DNA from: Bin87 sp965220095 | Lineage (GTDB): Bacteria > Chloroflexota > Dehalococcoidia > Lucifugimonadales > UBA3495 | Direction of reading: 5' to 3' | Length of the DNA: 64,000 bases | NCBI GenBank assembly: GCA_965220095.1 | Contig: OZ244805.1 | Span: forward strand, 3,348,001 to 3,412,000 | Shown: piece by piece, positions 25,003 through 33,185 of the stretch | Layout of the letters: every line of letters starts with the position of its first letter | Position numbering within the stretch: the stretch's first letter is position 1 | Notes under the pieces: generated by a model | What the model saw: only the letters and a program-made list of their open reading frames with translations | Database searches by the model: none | Told to the model about the DNA's origin: nothing | Translations under genes and position numbers: made by a program

Positions 25003-26061
25003 CTACCTGGCTCTCGGGTTGAACGCGTCGTTCACCGCATCCCCCAGGATATTGAAGCAGAAGAACAGAAGGGTTACAGTGCCAATGGGGAACAGTATCA
25101 GGTGAGGCTCGTTCCTCAGCACCTGGATGCTGCCGTTTTCAAACATCATTCGCCCCAGGCTGGGCACCGGTGGCTGCACCCCGATGCCAATCCAGCTGAG
25201 CACCAACTCGGAGCCGGCCACTCCGGCCAAGCCAGCCGAAACGGAGACGATGAGCGGGCTGAGTATGTTCGGCAGGATGTGGACTCGCAAAAGGCGCGCG
25301 GTCGATGCGCCCATCACCAGGGCCGCCTCGGTGTACTGGCTTTCCCGGGCCTGCAGTACTTGGCCGCGCACCAGGCGGGCCATCCCGAACCAGCCAAAGA
25401 TGGACAGCGCGACGGCGATGATCGCGTAATCCAGCATCCCCAGGCGGATTATCCAGTCAATGCCGGTAGCGTCCTCAAATCGGATCACTGAGTCATAAAG
25501 ACGTTCTCGAAAGGCGGCGACGAAAATCAGAATGAGGATAATGTCAGGGAAAGATGATGTGATTTCCCCGGTGCGCATTATGATCGCATCAATCCAGCGA
25601 CCCATATAGCCGCTGATGAGACCCAGGGCGATGCCCAAAATCAGTGTGCCTCCCATCAAGGCGGTTATCGTGATAATTACGGTAGTGCGCAGCCCGTAGA
25701 TGACGCGGGTCAGCATATCCCGGCCCAAGCGGTCAGTGCCAAAGGGGTGGGCCAGCGACGGTTTGGCCCGGCTGTGCTGCAGGTCTTGAGCCGTGTATTC
25801 GTAGGGTGTAATCAGTGGCGACAGCAGCGCTCCGACGTACATCAGGATGATGAGGGACAGGCACACCATCGCCAGTTTTTTGCGCGTCAGCCGACGAAAG
25901 GACAGGCCCCAGTAACTATGCCGTCCCTTGCTGGCGGAGTCGCTGGACAGCAGCCCGCCGGCTGGCGGTTCATTTTCCGACCGGTTGGCCTGGGCGGCCT
26001 CGTCGCGGGGGTAGGCGTGGCCGTGTTCGCGGGCCGGAGTGCCGGTGCGATCAGGCAACAT
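25003..26061 (-). CDS. ABC transporter permease, peptide/nickel type (OppC/DppC)
   Basis: Inner-membrane permease of a family-5 importer (peptides, nickel or other solutes). The 352-residue protein has a polar N-terminal tail, a first membrane helix at about 62-85, the HPFGTDRLGRDMLTRVIYG signature of DppC proteins, and the ATPase-contacting EAA loop (TEAALVMGASTARLLRVHILPNI). About six membrane helices. Its ATG overlaps the end of the upstream permease gene by 11 bp. No ATP-binding subunit follows, which is unusual; the only OppD-like ATPase in the window is at 42177-43163. Confidence 0.93.
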   Translation of the reverse strand: MLPDRTGTPAREHGHAYPRDEAAQANRSENEPPAGGLLSSDSASKGRHSYWGLSFRRLTRKKLAMVCLSLIILMYVGALLSPLITPYEYTAQDLQHSRAKPSLAHPFGTDRLGRDMLTRVIYGLRTTVIITITALMGGTLILGIALGLISGYMGRWIDAIIMRTGEITSSFPDIILILIFVAAFRERLYDSVIRFEDATGIDWIIRLGMLDYAIIAVALSIFGWFGMARLVRGQVLQARESQYTEAALVMGASTARLLRVHILPNILSPLIVSVSAGLAGVAGSELVLSWIGIGVQPPVPSLGRMMFENGSIQVLRNEPHLILFPIGTVTLLFFCFNILGDAVNDAFNPRAR

Positions 26062-26998
26062 TGCCGGCTCCCAGGCGGATGCGCGGGTCGAGCAGCGGAT
26101 ACATCAGATCAACGATCAGATTGGCGAGCACAAACAGGGTCGTGGAGATGATGGCAAAAGCCATCAGAACGGGGTAATCGCGCTGGAACAGCGATTGAAT
26201 GGTAAATAACCCCACTCCGGGGATGCCGAAGTAGATTTCGACGATAAAAGTGCCTCCGGCGAGACCCGCTATGGTGAATCCAAAGGTGGTTACCACTGGA
26301 ATCATGGCATTGCGCAAAATATGACGGTAGCGCACTACGGTTTCGTTGAGACCTTTGGCACGCGCCGTGCGGATATAGTCCTGCCCCAGCACGTCAAGCA
26401 CGCTGGCCCGCACTAGCCGCACCACAATGGCGATGCCGGGCACGCCCATAACCAGCGCCGGCAATACGATTTTAGGCGAAAAGAACCCGTCCCACCCGCT
26501 GGTGGGCAGGATGCCGAGCTGTAAGGCAAATACCAGCAACAGCACTGGGGCGGTAATGAATACCGGCAGAGACTGAAAGCCCAGCGCAACGGCGACCACC
26601 ACGTTGTCCCAACCCGTGCCCTGGCGCAGTGCCGCGAACAACCCCACCGGTATCCCGACACCTAACGTGATAATGATAGCGGCCAGATTGAGCTGCAAAG
26701 ATACCGGAATCCGCTTTCCAATCAGCTCCCTTACCGAAGTGTTGCGGTAACGGAAACTCTGCCCGAAGTCCAGACGGGTTACCACTCCCTCCACGTAGCG
26801 AACGTATTGCACCGGGATCGAGTCATCCAGACCCAACTCCTGGCGGATGCGCTCGCGCACCTCGTCGTTTTGGTGCTGGCCGAGCCAGATTTGCACCGGG
26901 TCGCCGGGGCCGAACCGGAGCAACGTAAAGGTGATGAAGGTAACGATGAGCAACAAAAACGGCATCCACAACAGCCGTCGCAATGTGTAAGCTCCCAT
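26051..26998 (-). CDS. ABC transporter permease, peptide/nickel type (OppB/DppB)
   Basis: Partner permease, 315 residues and about six membrane helices. It starts with the typical RRLLWMPFLLLIVTFITFTLLRFGPGDPV segment, followed by a soluble stretch, GIPVGLFAALRQG, and the EAA loop YIRTARAKGLNETVVRYRHILRNAMIP. The C-terminus VDLMYPLLDPRIRLG is the common DppB ending. It sits between the binding-protein gene (72 bp upstream) and the second permease (11-bp overlap), in the usual order of such operons. Confidence 0.94.
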   Translation of the reverse strand: MGAYTLRRLLWMPFLLLIVTFITFTLLRFGPGDPVQIWLGQHQNDEVRERIRQELGLDDSIPVQYVRYVEGVVTRLDFGQSFRYRNTSVRELIGKRIPVSLQLNLAAIIITLGVGIPVGLFAALRQGTGWDNVVVAVALGFQSLPVFITAPVLLLVFALQLGILPTSGWDGFFSPKIVLPALVMGVPGIAIVVRLVRASVLDVLGQDYIRTARAKGLNETVVRYRHILRNAMIPVVTTFGFTIAGLAGGTFIVEIYFGIPGVGLFTIQSLFQRDYPVLMAFAIISTTLFVLANLIVDLMYPLLDPRIRLGAGNVA

Positions 26999-27070
26999 GT
27001 GCAGCCGTCCGTTTCGTGATGATGACAGTCGCAGGGGCGACGCATCAGTCGCCCCTGCACATTGCCAACC

Positions 27071-28861
27071 CTATTGGTTGAAGTACACGTAGCGGTACTT
27101 GGGAATGCTCATCTGGAGCAGGAAATAGTCGGACACTTCCGGCTTGATGAGGGCGTAACCCTCACCGCTGAACCAGGTCCACACCCACGGCGCATCGTCC
27201 AGAATCAGCTGCTCCACGTGGTTATACAGTTGAAAACGCCGCTCTCGGTCGTGCTCCACGGAAGCCTCTGCTAGGAGCCGATCCACCTCTGGGTTGCTGT
27301 AGTTCGTGTTGTTGTTCTCGCTGCCCGTGCGGAACAGTATGTCGAGGAAATTCTCCGGGTCAGGATAATCGGCAACCCATCCCAAGGCGAACATCTGATA
27401 CTTGCTGTCGTTCACGTCCTGCAGGAAAGTGGCCCATTCGGTTTGCTGGATGTCCACCTCGATGCCCAACTCGCCGCGCCATTGCTCCAGTATCACTTCC
27501 AGATAGCTGGGTATGGCTGCGCCGAAACTCCCCGAGATGCTGAGCGTGATGCGTGGGAGATTTCCGGACTCCAGGTCGGCGGCGTAGGTGGACTGCTGCA
27601 GCAACTCGCGGGCCAGCTCGGGATTATAGGAGTAGCTGCGCAGATTTTCGGTGTAAGAAGGGAAACCGGGCGGTATCACACCCCGTGCCGGCGAAACGCG
27701 GCCGTCAAGCACGTTCTCAGCTATAGAGTCCAAGTCGATGGCATAGTTTAGCGCTTTCCGCACGTTCACGTCGTCAAACGGCGGTTCATCTACGTTCAGG
27801 CCAACATAGAAAACGTCGAAATCCTGCGGCGAGCGGTGCAACTCCGGATTCAACGGGTCGTTGGGGTCCAGCAGCCGCGGCAGGTCATCAAGGCCGACAC
27901 CCGTGAGATGTATCTCGTTGTTCTCGTACATAATCATGGCCGAGCCGCCGCTCAGTATCATCTGGATGCTCTGGATGTGTGGCGGCCCCAGGTGATAGAG
28001 GTCGTTGCGGTCCAGGATGAGCAACTCGCCCACATCGTAGCTGCCCAGCTTAAATGGCCCCGTGCCGTTGGGCTGCTCCAGCCAGGAATCATCAAGTGTA
28101 ACCTGGTCCGGGTCCAGCACATAGGCGGTGGGGTAAGACAGTTTGGCGAGGAAGTAAGACTTGGGCGAGTCTATGGTGAATTCGATGGTGCGGTCATCAA
28201 TCACGCGCACACCGCTAACTTCGGAAGCGCTGCCGTTCAGTTTTTCGTGGACGCCAATGATGTCGCCCAGATAGTTTTGGGCGTTGGTCGAGAGGGTAGA
28301 AGGGTCGGCCGCCCTTTCTATCGACCATTTGACATCTTTCGCAGTTACCGGTTTGCCGTTGTGGAACATGGCGTTTTCCCGCAACACGAAGGTATACACG
28401 GTTCCGTCGGGGCTCACGGAACAACTCGCGGCCAGATCCAGCACGGGCTGGTAATCCAGGCTGAGGGTAACCAGACCGCCAAATATCTCGCCGACCACCA
28501 CGCTCGAGGTAACATCGCCAATCTGGTGTGGGTCCAACGAAGTGGGGTCAGAGAACAGTCGCACCAGCGTCCCACCCTGGGGAGGCCGGTTGTCAAAAGT
28601 CAGGTCGGCGGATGGAGCGCAACCAGTATCGGGCGACATCGCCGATTGTGTCTGCGCTGCCGGCGCCGATGCTACGGCCGCAGCCACGGTCGCGGAGAGG
28701 GCGGTGGTGGTGGGTTCGGGCAACGCACTGGTAGCTTCCGGTACGCTTTCTATCGTAGGCGAGTCCCCAATCGGTTCTCCGCCGCCTCCACACGCCGCCG
28801 ACGTAATCATGAGGGCGATAACCGTGGCGACCAATAGGTAGCGGAACAATTTGCGGGACAT
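27071..28861 (-). CDS. Family-5 ABC transporter substrate-binding lipoprotein
   Basis: Extracytoplasmic receptor for the adjoining permeases. The 596-residue protein has a lipoprotein signal (hydrophobic 9-20, lipid-attachment C24 in TSAACGGGG), a low-complexity Ser/Ala/Thr linker to about residue 75, and the SBP_bac_5 fold: PQGGTLVRLFSDPTSLDPHQIG, ENAMFHNGKPVTAKDVKWSIERA, VRKALNYAIDLDSIAENVLDG, and the late GWVADYPDPENFLDILF. This type binds oligopeptides, dipeptides, nickel complexes or sugars; the ligand is not readable. GGAGG precedes the ATG. First gene of the operon, driven from 28955-28983. Confidence 0.94.
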   Translation of the reverse strand: MSRKLFRYLLVATVIALMITSAACGGGGEPIGDSPTIESVPEATSALPEPTTTALSATVAAAVASAPAAQTQSAMSPDTGCAPSADLTFDNRPPQGGTLVRLFSDPTSLDPHQIGDVTSSVVVGEIFGGLVTLSLDYQPVLDLAASCSVSPDGTVYTFVLRENAMFHNGKPVTAKDVKWSIERAADPSTLSTNAQNYLGDIIGVHEKLNGSASEVSGVRVIDDRTIEFTIDSPKSYFLAKLSYPTAYVLDPDQVTLDDSWLEQPNGTGPFKLGSYDVGELLILDRNDLYHLGPPHIQSIQMILSGGSAMIMYENNEIHLTGVGLDDLPRLLDPNDPLNPELHRSPQDFDVFYVGLNVDEPPFDDVNVRKALNYAIDLDSIAENVLDGRVSPARGVIPPGFPSYTENLRSYSYNPELARELLQQSTYAADLESGNLPRITLSISGSFGAAIPSYLEVILEQWRGELGIEVDIQQTEWATFLQDVNDSKYQMFALGWVADYPDPENFLDILFRTGSENNNTNYSNPEVDRLLAEASVEHDRERRFQLYNHVEQLILDDAPWVWTWFSGEGYALIKPEVSDYFLLQMSIPKYRYVYFNQ

Positions 28862-28950
28862 ATTTCCTCCGAGTCAGTTGGTAGGTGAATATAATACGGG
28901 ATGCTGACCCGAAACGGTTTCCTGAAAACCCGTTCAAATAAACCGCCGCG

Positions 28951-28983
28951 TTGGATTGTATCCAATCCGCCCTATGCGTTCAA
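28951..28983 (-). promoter_or_regulatory. Promoter of the transporter operon with an overlapping dyad
   Basis: Minus strand TTGAAC (28983-28978), 17 bp, TACAAT (28960-28955). The -10 box lies inside a perfect dyad, TTGGAT-TGT-ATCCAA (28951-28965), the right place for a repressor site. Confidence 0.55.
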
Positions 28984-29252
28984 TTACGTAGGTTCAATCC
29001 GAGCCCTGCCAAGTATCGCCGAATCTGCCCAACCACCGCATTAGTTTTTTCGAGGAACGCCTGCCACTTGTGATTACTCGGAGTATCGCGCAGAGCCCGC
29101 GGTAGGGCGACGACGCTAACCTCCGGCGACCGTCGTGATACCCCCTGGGTTTATCGCTGACACCAGAATTTGCTATGCCCGGGTGTGGTGCGCAATGTAT
29201 GGCGTTTTGAGAGCGACGCCGGCGAAAAATCCCCGGTCGTCGCCGCGCCATA

Positions 29253-29281
29253 TTGTCCGTATCGGCAGTGTATGCTAACCT
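29253..29281 (+). promoter_or_regulatory. Predicted promoter of the tRNA-His/tRNA-Arg pair
   Basis: TTGTCC (29253-29258), 17 bp, TAACCT (29276-29281) preceded by TGC. It lies 35 bp before the first tRNA. Confidence 0.45.
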
Positions 29282-29316
29282 AGAACACGCGCAGGGCACC
29301 CTGCAGCGCGGTCCGC

Positions 29317-29394
29317 GGCGAGCATAGCCAAGTGGTCGAAGGCGCCTGTCTGTGGCACAGGAGATCACGGGTTCGAATCCCGTTGCTCGCCCCA
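29317..29394 (+). tRNA. tRNA-His (GTG)
   Basis: Cloverleaf complete: G-1 at 29317 opposite C73 (29391), acceptor GCGAGCA with TGCTCGC, anticodon stem CCTGT/ACAGG, loop with GTG at 29352-29354, T-loop TTCGAAT, and encoded CCA (29392-29394). The extra 5' G is the histidine identity mark. Followed after 30 bp by tRNA-Arg. Confidence 0.97.
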
Positions 29395-29424
29395 ATACCC
29401 GGTTCCCGAGCACCACCGCGACGT

Positions 29425-29500
29425 GCGCCTGTAGCTCAATGGATAGAGCACTGGGCTTCGGACCCAGGGGTTGCGGGTTCGAGTCCTGCCAGGCGCGCCA
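29425..29500 (+). tRNA. tRNA-Arg (TCG)
   Basis: Acceptor GCGCCTG with CAGGCGC, D-stem GCTC/GAGC, anticodon stem CTGGG/CCCAG with TCG at 29458-29460, T-stem GCGGG/CCTGC, discriminator G and encoded CCA. Probably cotranscribed with tRNA-His. Confidence 0.97.
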
Positions 29501-29510
29501 CGAGATTATC

Positions 29511-29549
29511 AGCCGAGGGTTAGCAGGTACTGATCCTCGGCTGTTGTTT
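29511..29549. terminator. Terminator after the tRNA pair
   Basis: AGCCGAGG (29511-29518) pairs with CCTCGGCT (29535-29542) over a 16-nt loop, followed by GTTGTTT. It lies between the tRNAs and the convergent protease gene. Confidence 0.6.
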
Positions 29550-29560
29550 ATAGTTCGCGG

Positions 29561-30868
29561 TTATTCGGGCCGACCTCCCATCGTGATGCTGACCATCACC
29601 TCGTTCCCATCGCGAAAGACCGTGAACTCAGCAGTATCTCCGGGGCGAGTGTGTTCGATCACGTAAGCGATCACGTCGTCCATCCCCTTGATTGGCTCTC
29701 TATTGATGGCCACGATGATGTCACCACCAATCGGCAGTTCCAACCCGTCGACCACCGTGGTTTGGTTCGACGGCTGCAGGCCGGCCCGCTGGGCTGCGCT
29801 ATCCGCACTCACCGCCAACACCAGCGCGCCTCGGGTGTCGTCGGGCAACCCCATCGCGCTGGCCATGTCAGGACCCAAGGTGGTGCCGCGAATTCCGATG
29901 TAGGGGTATTCGTACCGCCCATCTTCAATCAACGCCGGAGCAACCAGCCTGGCCAGATTGATGGGAACTGCCAATCCAATGCCGGAGAAAGCCCCGGTTT
30001 GGCTGATGATCTGGGTGTTGATTCCAATCACTTCGCCGTAACGGTTCAGGAGCGGACCGCCGGAATTACCCGGGTTAGTAGCGGCGTCGTGCTGTATAAC
30101 CCTCGGTACCGAAAAGTTGCTATCGGTAGGATTGATGGTACGTCCCACTGCGCTAATTATTCCGGACGTCATCGAGAAACCACGGGAGAAGGGGTCGCCG
30201 ATGGCCACGGCGAGTTGACCTGGGGTGATGGCATCGCTATCCCCCAAAGCAACCGGCGGCGGGCGAACCTCGTCGTCGATGATGCGGATGATGGCAAGGT
30301 CGGAATCTGGGTCTGCTCCGACGACTTCAGCGTCAGTTTGGCTGCCGTCTGACAGCACCACCACGATGCGATCGGCTCCGTTAACCACGTGTCGGTTGGT
30401 CAGGATGTGGCCCTGGTCGTCCCAAACGAAACCGGATCCGGACGCTCTGGACAGGAAATCGTTGGGCGCCATACCCGGGATGCCGTCGCCCACGTTCACT
30501 GACGCAATTATTCTCAACCCTACGATTGACGGCACGGCGCGGTCATAAATATCCGACATCACCCGGTCGTGAGCGGCGACAATCTGACCCGGAGACAGTT
30601 CTATATCGTCGACTTGACCATTCGCGCTGGAGGGTTCCTGTTCGGCGACGGTTGATTTCGCTTCGGCGGCGCTTGACATTACCGCCGCTTCCGCAGTTGC
30701 CGAGGCTGCCGTTTCAATACCCGGTGGCTGCGTGAGGCGCACACTAACCGGGCCGGCGCTTTCCGACTGGCCGCAAGCGATTGCAACCGTTAGGCCGAGT
30801 GTTCCAACGGCCACCACGGCAACTTTCAACAACGCCCTCGGGCAATCAACCAATAAATTTATCCTCAT
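29561..30868 (-). CDS. HtrA/DegP-like trypsin-fold serine protease with PDZ domain
   Basis: Extracytoplasmic quality-control protease. The 435-residue protein has an N-terminal hydrophobic segment (about 14-31) ending at a likely lipid-attachment cysteine (C32 in VAIAC; imperfect lipobox), a Ser/Ala/Glu-rich linker to about 90, then the protease domain with the full triad: H160 (ILTNRHVV), D190 (DPDSDLAI) and S269 (NPGNSGGP). A single PDZ domain fills about 325-430. One PDZ rather than two resembles DegS or the HtrA of Gram-positives. TAGGAAA precedes the ATG. It stands alone; it is divergent from the NIPSNAP gene. Confidence 0.94.
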   Translation of the reverse strand: MRINLLVDCPRALLKVAVVAVGTLGLTVAIACGQSESAGPVSVRLTQPPGIETAASATAEAAVMSSAAEAKSTVAEQEPSSANGQVDDIELSPGQIVAAHDRVMSDIYDRAVPSIVGLRIIASVNVGDGIPGMAPNDFLSRASGSGFVWDDQGHILTNRHVVNGADRIVVVLSDGSQTDAEVVGADPDSDLAIIRIIDDEVRPPPVALGDSDAITPGQLAVAIGDPFSRGFSMTSGIISAVGRTINPTDSNFSVPRVIQHDAATNPGNSGGPLLNRYGEVIGINTQIISQTGAFSGIGLAVPINLARLVAPALIEDGRYEYPYIGIRGTTLGPDMASAMGLPDDTRGALVLAVSADSAAQRAGLQPSNQTTVVDGLELPIGGDIIVAINREPIKGMDDVIAYVIEHTRPGDTAEFTVFRDGNEVMVSITMGGRPE

Positions 30869-31011
30869 TTTCCTAGTCCTTTGACCAGCCGACCCGTTTT
30901 CGACGGTCTCTTGGGGAGTTTTGCATCAGCGCGCCAGTGGCGAATCTCTTGTTACATGATACGACCCCAGCCGTCGGCCGGATTCGCTCAATCCCACGCA
31001 TTCCGCCCTAA

Positions 31012-31020
31012 TGCTATACT
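31012..31020 (+). promoter_or_regulatory. Extended -10 element upstream of the NIPSNAP gene
   Basis: TGC then TATACT (31015-31020), five of six consensus bases with an extended -10; the -35 region is poor. About 95 nt before the ATG at 31121. Confidence 0.5.
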
Positions 31021-31120
31021 ACGGCCGGCGACCCTCTCCAACAGTGGCCTATTGTATCCATTCTGGGGTGGCGCCGCCGCTCGAACGCCGTTCAATCACC
31101 GAAATGCAAGGAGAGCAGTG

Positions 31121-31780
31121 ATGCTGTACGAGCTAAGAATTTACGACGCTGTGGCGGGTCGCTTGCCTGACATCAGCAACCGATTCAAAAACCACACCAC
31201 GGGCCTGTTCCGCAAGCACGGTGTGAAGTACCTGGGTTTCTGGACCGACGAGATCGGCCAGAGCAATCGGCTCACCTACATCAATATCTTCGATAGCATG
31301 GCCGACCGGGAAACGCGCTGGGCCAAATTCGGCACCGACCCGGACTGGCTGGAAGTGCGCAAGCAAACCGAGGCCAACGGGCCGTTGGTCGATGTGGTTA
31401 CCAACCGGTTCCTGCGCCAGACACCGTATTCCCCGGAACCCAAAATCAATACCGCAGTGCAGGAGCTTCGCATTTACGAAGCAATGCCGGGTCGCCTGCC
31501 CGACGTTCACAACCGCTTCGCCAACCACACCATTGGGCTGTTCGAGAAGCACGGCATCGAAAACGTGGGCTACTGGTCGGAAGACGTCGGCGCCAACAAC
31601 CTGCTGGTTTACATGCTCGGCTATGCGAGCCTGGGTGACCGGGAAAAGAGCTGGAAGTCCTTCCAGGCCGATCCCGAATGGAACAAGGCCCGCGCCGCCA
31701 GTGAGGTAGATGGGCCCATCGTTCGCAAGTCGAAGCACAGCATAATGCGTCCCACCGATTACGCTTTCACCAGCGACTAA
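31121..31780 (+). CDS. Double NIPSNAP-domain protein
   Basis: A 219-residue protein made of two NIPSNAP domains (dimeric alpha/beta-barrel fold). The repeats are obvious: MLYELRIYDAVAGRLPDISNRFKNHT at the start and VQELRIYEAMPGRLPDVHNRFANHT from about residue 111. Each half continues with GLFxKHGxxxxGxW. Function is not established; related proteins are found with catabolic and stress genes. The longest frame starts at 30881, but AAGGAGAG lies directly before ATG 31121 and the family motif begins there, so the upstream 80 codons are not coding. Monocistronic, with terminator at 31845. Confidence 0.92.
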   Translation: MLYELRIYDAVAGRLPDISNRFKNHTTGLFRKHGVKYLGFWTDEIGQSNRLTYINIFDSMADRETRWAKFGTDPDWLEVRKQTEANGPLVDVVTNRFLRQTPYSPEPKINTAVQELRIYEAMPGRLPDVHNRFANHTIGLFEKHGIENVGYWSEDVGANNLLVYMLGYASLGDREKSWKSFQADPEWNKARAASEVDGPIVRKSKHSIMRPTDYAFTSD

Positions 31781-31844
31781 TCCCCATTGGTGGCTAGATC
31801 CCGGGTTCCGGCAATGTCGTGTCAGCAGCACGGAGCCGATCATC

Positions 31845-31874
31845 AAACCCCCCACTCGCACGAGTGAGGGGTTT
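31845..31874. terminator. Bidirectional terminator between NIPSNAP and LLM genes
   Basis: AAACCCC-C-CACTC pairs with GAGTG-A-GGGGTTT around a GCAC loop (one mismatch), followed by GTTCAT. It separates two convergent genes. Confidence 0.75.
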
Positions 31875-31939
31875 GTTCATTCCTGGAGGGCCCATCGTCG
31901 CGGTTCGCGGTTCCAGGTTTCAAAACGACCATCGCCGCG

Positions 31940-32965
31940 TTAATCCTCATCGGGGTATCGACTATTGAAGTATGGAATCACGGTGTCACCCATTTGCTCC
32001 ACCACCCGCATCGCCATCCTGGCATCCATACCGGGATACCAAACCCGGAACATGAAATGGTTCGCGCCGACGCGTTGGCGGTGGTCGTCGATCTGCTGAA
32101 TCACCTCTTCGCCGCTACCCAAAATGAACCGGTCGCGTGCCAGTTCGTCGAAGGGTACCCGAAAATTCTCATCTCCCGGCAATGCCTTGTCCTGGCCCCA
32201 GTCGGCATAGGCTTGATACTTGGCCTCCAGGTACGGTTGCACGTTGCGGACCGCTTCCTCGCGCGTCGGGGCCATGTGCATTTCTTTTATGATGGGCATC
32301 TCGGTGGGCATTTCCTTGCCGCCTGCCTTCAGTCCTTCCTGATAGATGGCGGTTTGGCGCTCCAGGGTTTCCAGCGTGGCGTGAGGATTCACGAACCAGG
32401 GCAGGCCCAGCTCGCCGGCCCGCCGCACCACCGTGTCAAAATTGGCCGCCACCCAGATGGGTGGGTGTGGCTTCTGCACGGGCCGAATCGCGCACGTCGC
32501 GCTGTCCAGATTGAAATGTTTGCCGTGGAAGGTTACCTCGTCCTCGGTCCACAGTCGCTGCACCAGTTCCAGCGACTCCATGAACCGGCCCACGCGGTGG
32601 CGCCGTTCCACGTTGAATGCCTGGTACTCGATGTCTCGGTAGCCCAGGCCCACGCCCAGCACAACGCGCCCCTCGCTGATTACATCCAGCGTCGCCACGG
32701 ACTCCGCTACGTCGGCCGGCGAATAAAGCGGCAGCAACAGAATCGAAAGCACCAGCTGCATATCCCCGGAATCGGCGGCCAACCTCGCCAGGAGGGGGAT
32801 GCTTTGCAGATTCTGGTAGGGCGGCGACAAAAAGTGCTGACCGCAGGCAATCGAACTGAACCCGGCGTCCCGGGCGAGACGCGTCAGTTCCACCGTCTCG
32901 TGGAACCGTTGCGTCGCAGAATCGGTAGACGGATGCTGAGGCATGGCCATAATGCCGAATTTCAT
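31940..32965 (-). CDS. LLM-class flavin/F420-dependent oxidoreductase
   Basis: A 341-residue luciferase-like fold enzyme, clearly different from the one at 15459. Landmarks: LTRLARDAGFSSIACGQHFLSPPYQNLQSIPLLARLA near the start, LSILLLPLYSPADVAESVATLDVIS, GRVVLGVGLGYRDIEYQAF, and the substrate-domain PHPPIWVAANFDTVVRRAGELG. The family includes alkanal monooxygenase-like and F420-dependent members; cofactor and substrate are not decidable here, but F420 genes are present in the same genome. GGAG precedes the ATG. Stands alone between a terminator and tRNA-Arg. Confidence 0.88.
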   Translation of the reverse strand: MKFGIMAMPQHPSTDSATQRFHETVELTRLARDAGFSSIACGQHFLSPPYQNLQSIPLLARLAADSGDMQLVLSILLLPLYSPADVAESVATLDVISEGRVVLGVGLGYRDIEYQAFNVERRHRVGRFMESLELVQRLWTEDEVTFHGKHFNLDSATCAIRPVQKPHPPIWVAANFDTVVRRAGELGLPWFVNPHATLETLERQTAIYQEGLKAGGKEMPTEMPIIKEMHMAPTREEAVRNVQPYLEAKYQAYADWGQDKALPGDENFRVPFDELARDRFILGSGEEVIQQIDDHRQRVGANHFMFRVWYPGMDARMAMRVVEQMGDTVIPYFNSRYPDED

Positions 32966-32994
32966 GAGTGATGCTCCGAAATTGGACGTACGAA

Positions 32995-33070
32995 TGGCGT
33001 CCCAGGCAGGATTCGAACCCGCGGCCCGCTGCTTAGAAGGCAGCCGCTCTATCCACTGAGCTACTGGGAC
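32995..33070 (-). tRNA. tRNA-Arg (TCT)
   Basis: On the minus strand: acceptor GTCCCAG with CTGGGAC, D-arm GCTCAGTGGATAGAGC, anticodon stem GCTGC/GCAGC with loop CTTCTAA (anticodon TCT), T-loop TTCGAAT, discriminator G, encoded CCA (32997-32995). Own promoter at 33082-33111. Confidence 0.97.
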
Positions 33071-33081
33071 GCACTGCGATT

Positions 33082-33111
33082 AAGATATTAGACCATTTGA
33101 CCGACTGTCAA
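33082..33111 (-). promoter_or_regulatory. Predicted promoter of tRNA-Arg (TCT)
   Basis: Minus strand perfect TTGACA (33111-33106), 18 bp, TATCTT (33087-33082); the tRNA 5' end is at 33070. Confidence 0.65.
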
Positions 33112-33185
33112 CGGGGGTTCAATATCCCGACATCTTTCCTGTGTGACTAAAGACGATTTCTCGCTACTTGTAGTAGGTATTTCGT

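Larger units (their letters stand above)
28862..29316. other. 455-bp region between the transporter operon and tRNA-His
   Basis: Contains the transporter promoter and the tRNA promoter. Between them (about 28990-29250) there is no credible gene. One hairpin is clear: GCGACG-CCGG (29213-29222) with CCGG-T-CGTCGC (29233-29243), ten pairs and a bulge, without a T-tract. A structured RNA is possible but I recognise no family. Confidence 0.5.

Noticed and set aside
28994..29523. Frames of 63-140 codons on both strands around the tRNAs, one reading PVAQWIEHWASDPG and another GRATGFEPVISC
   Set aside because: These peptides are well-known artefacts of translating tRNA genes; the DNA is fully explained by tRNA-His and tRNA-Arg.
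30881..31120. N-terminal extension of the NIPSNAP protein (80 codons)
   Set aside because: The ATG at 31121 has a strong ribosome site and starts at the family motif; a -10 element lies inside the extension.
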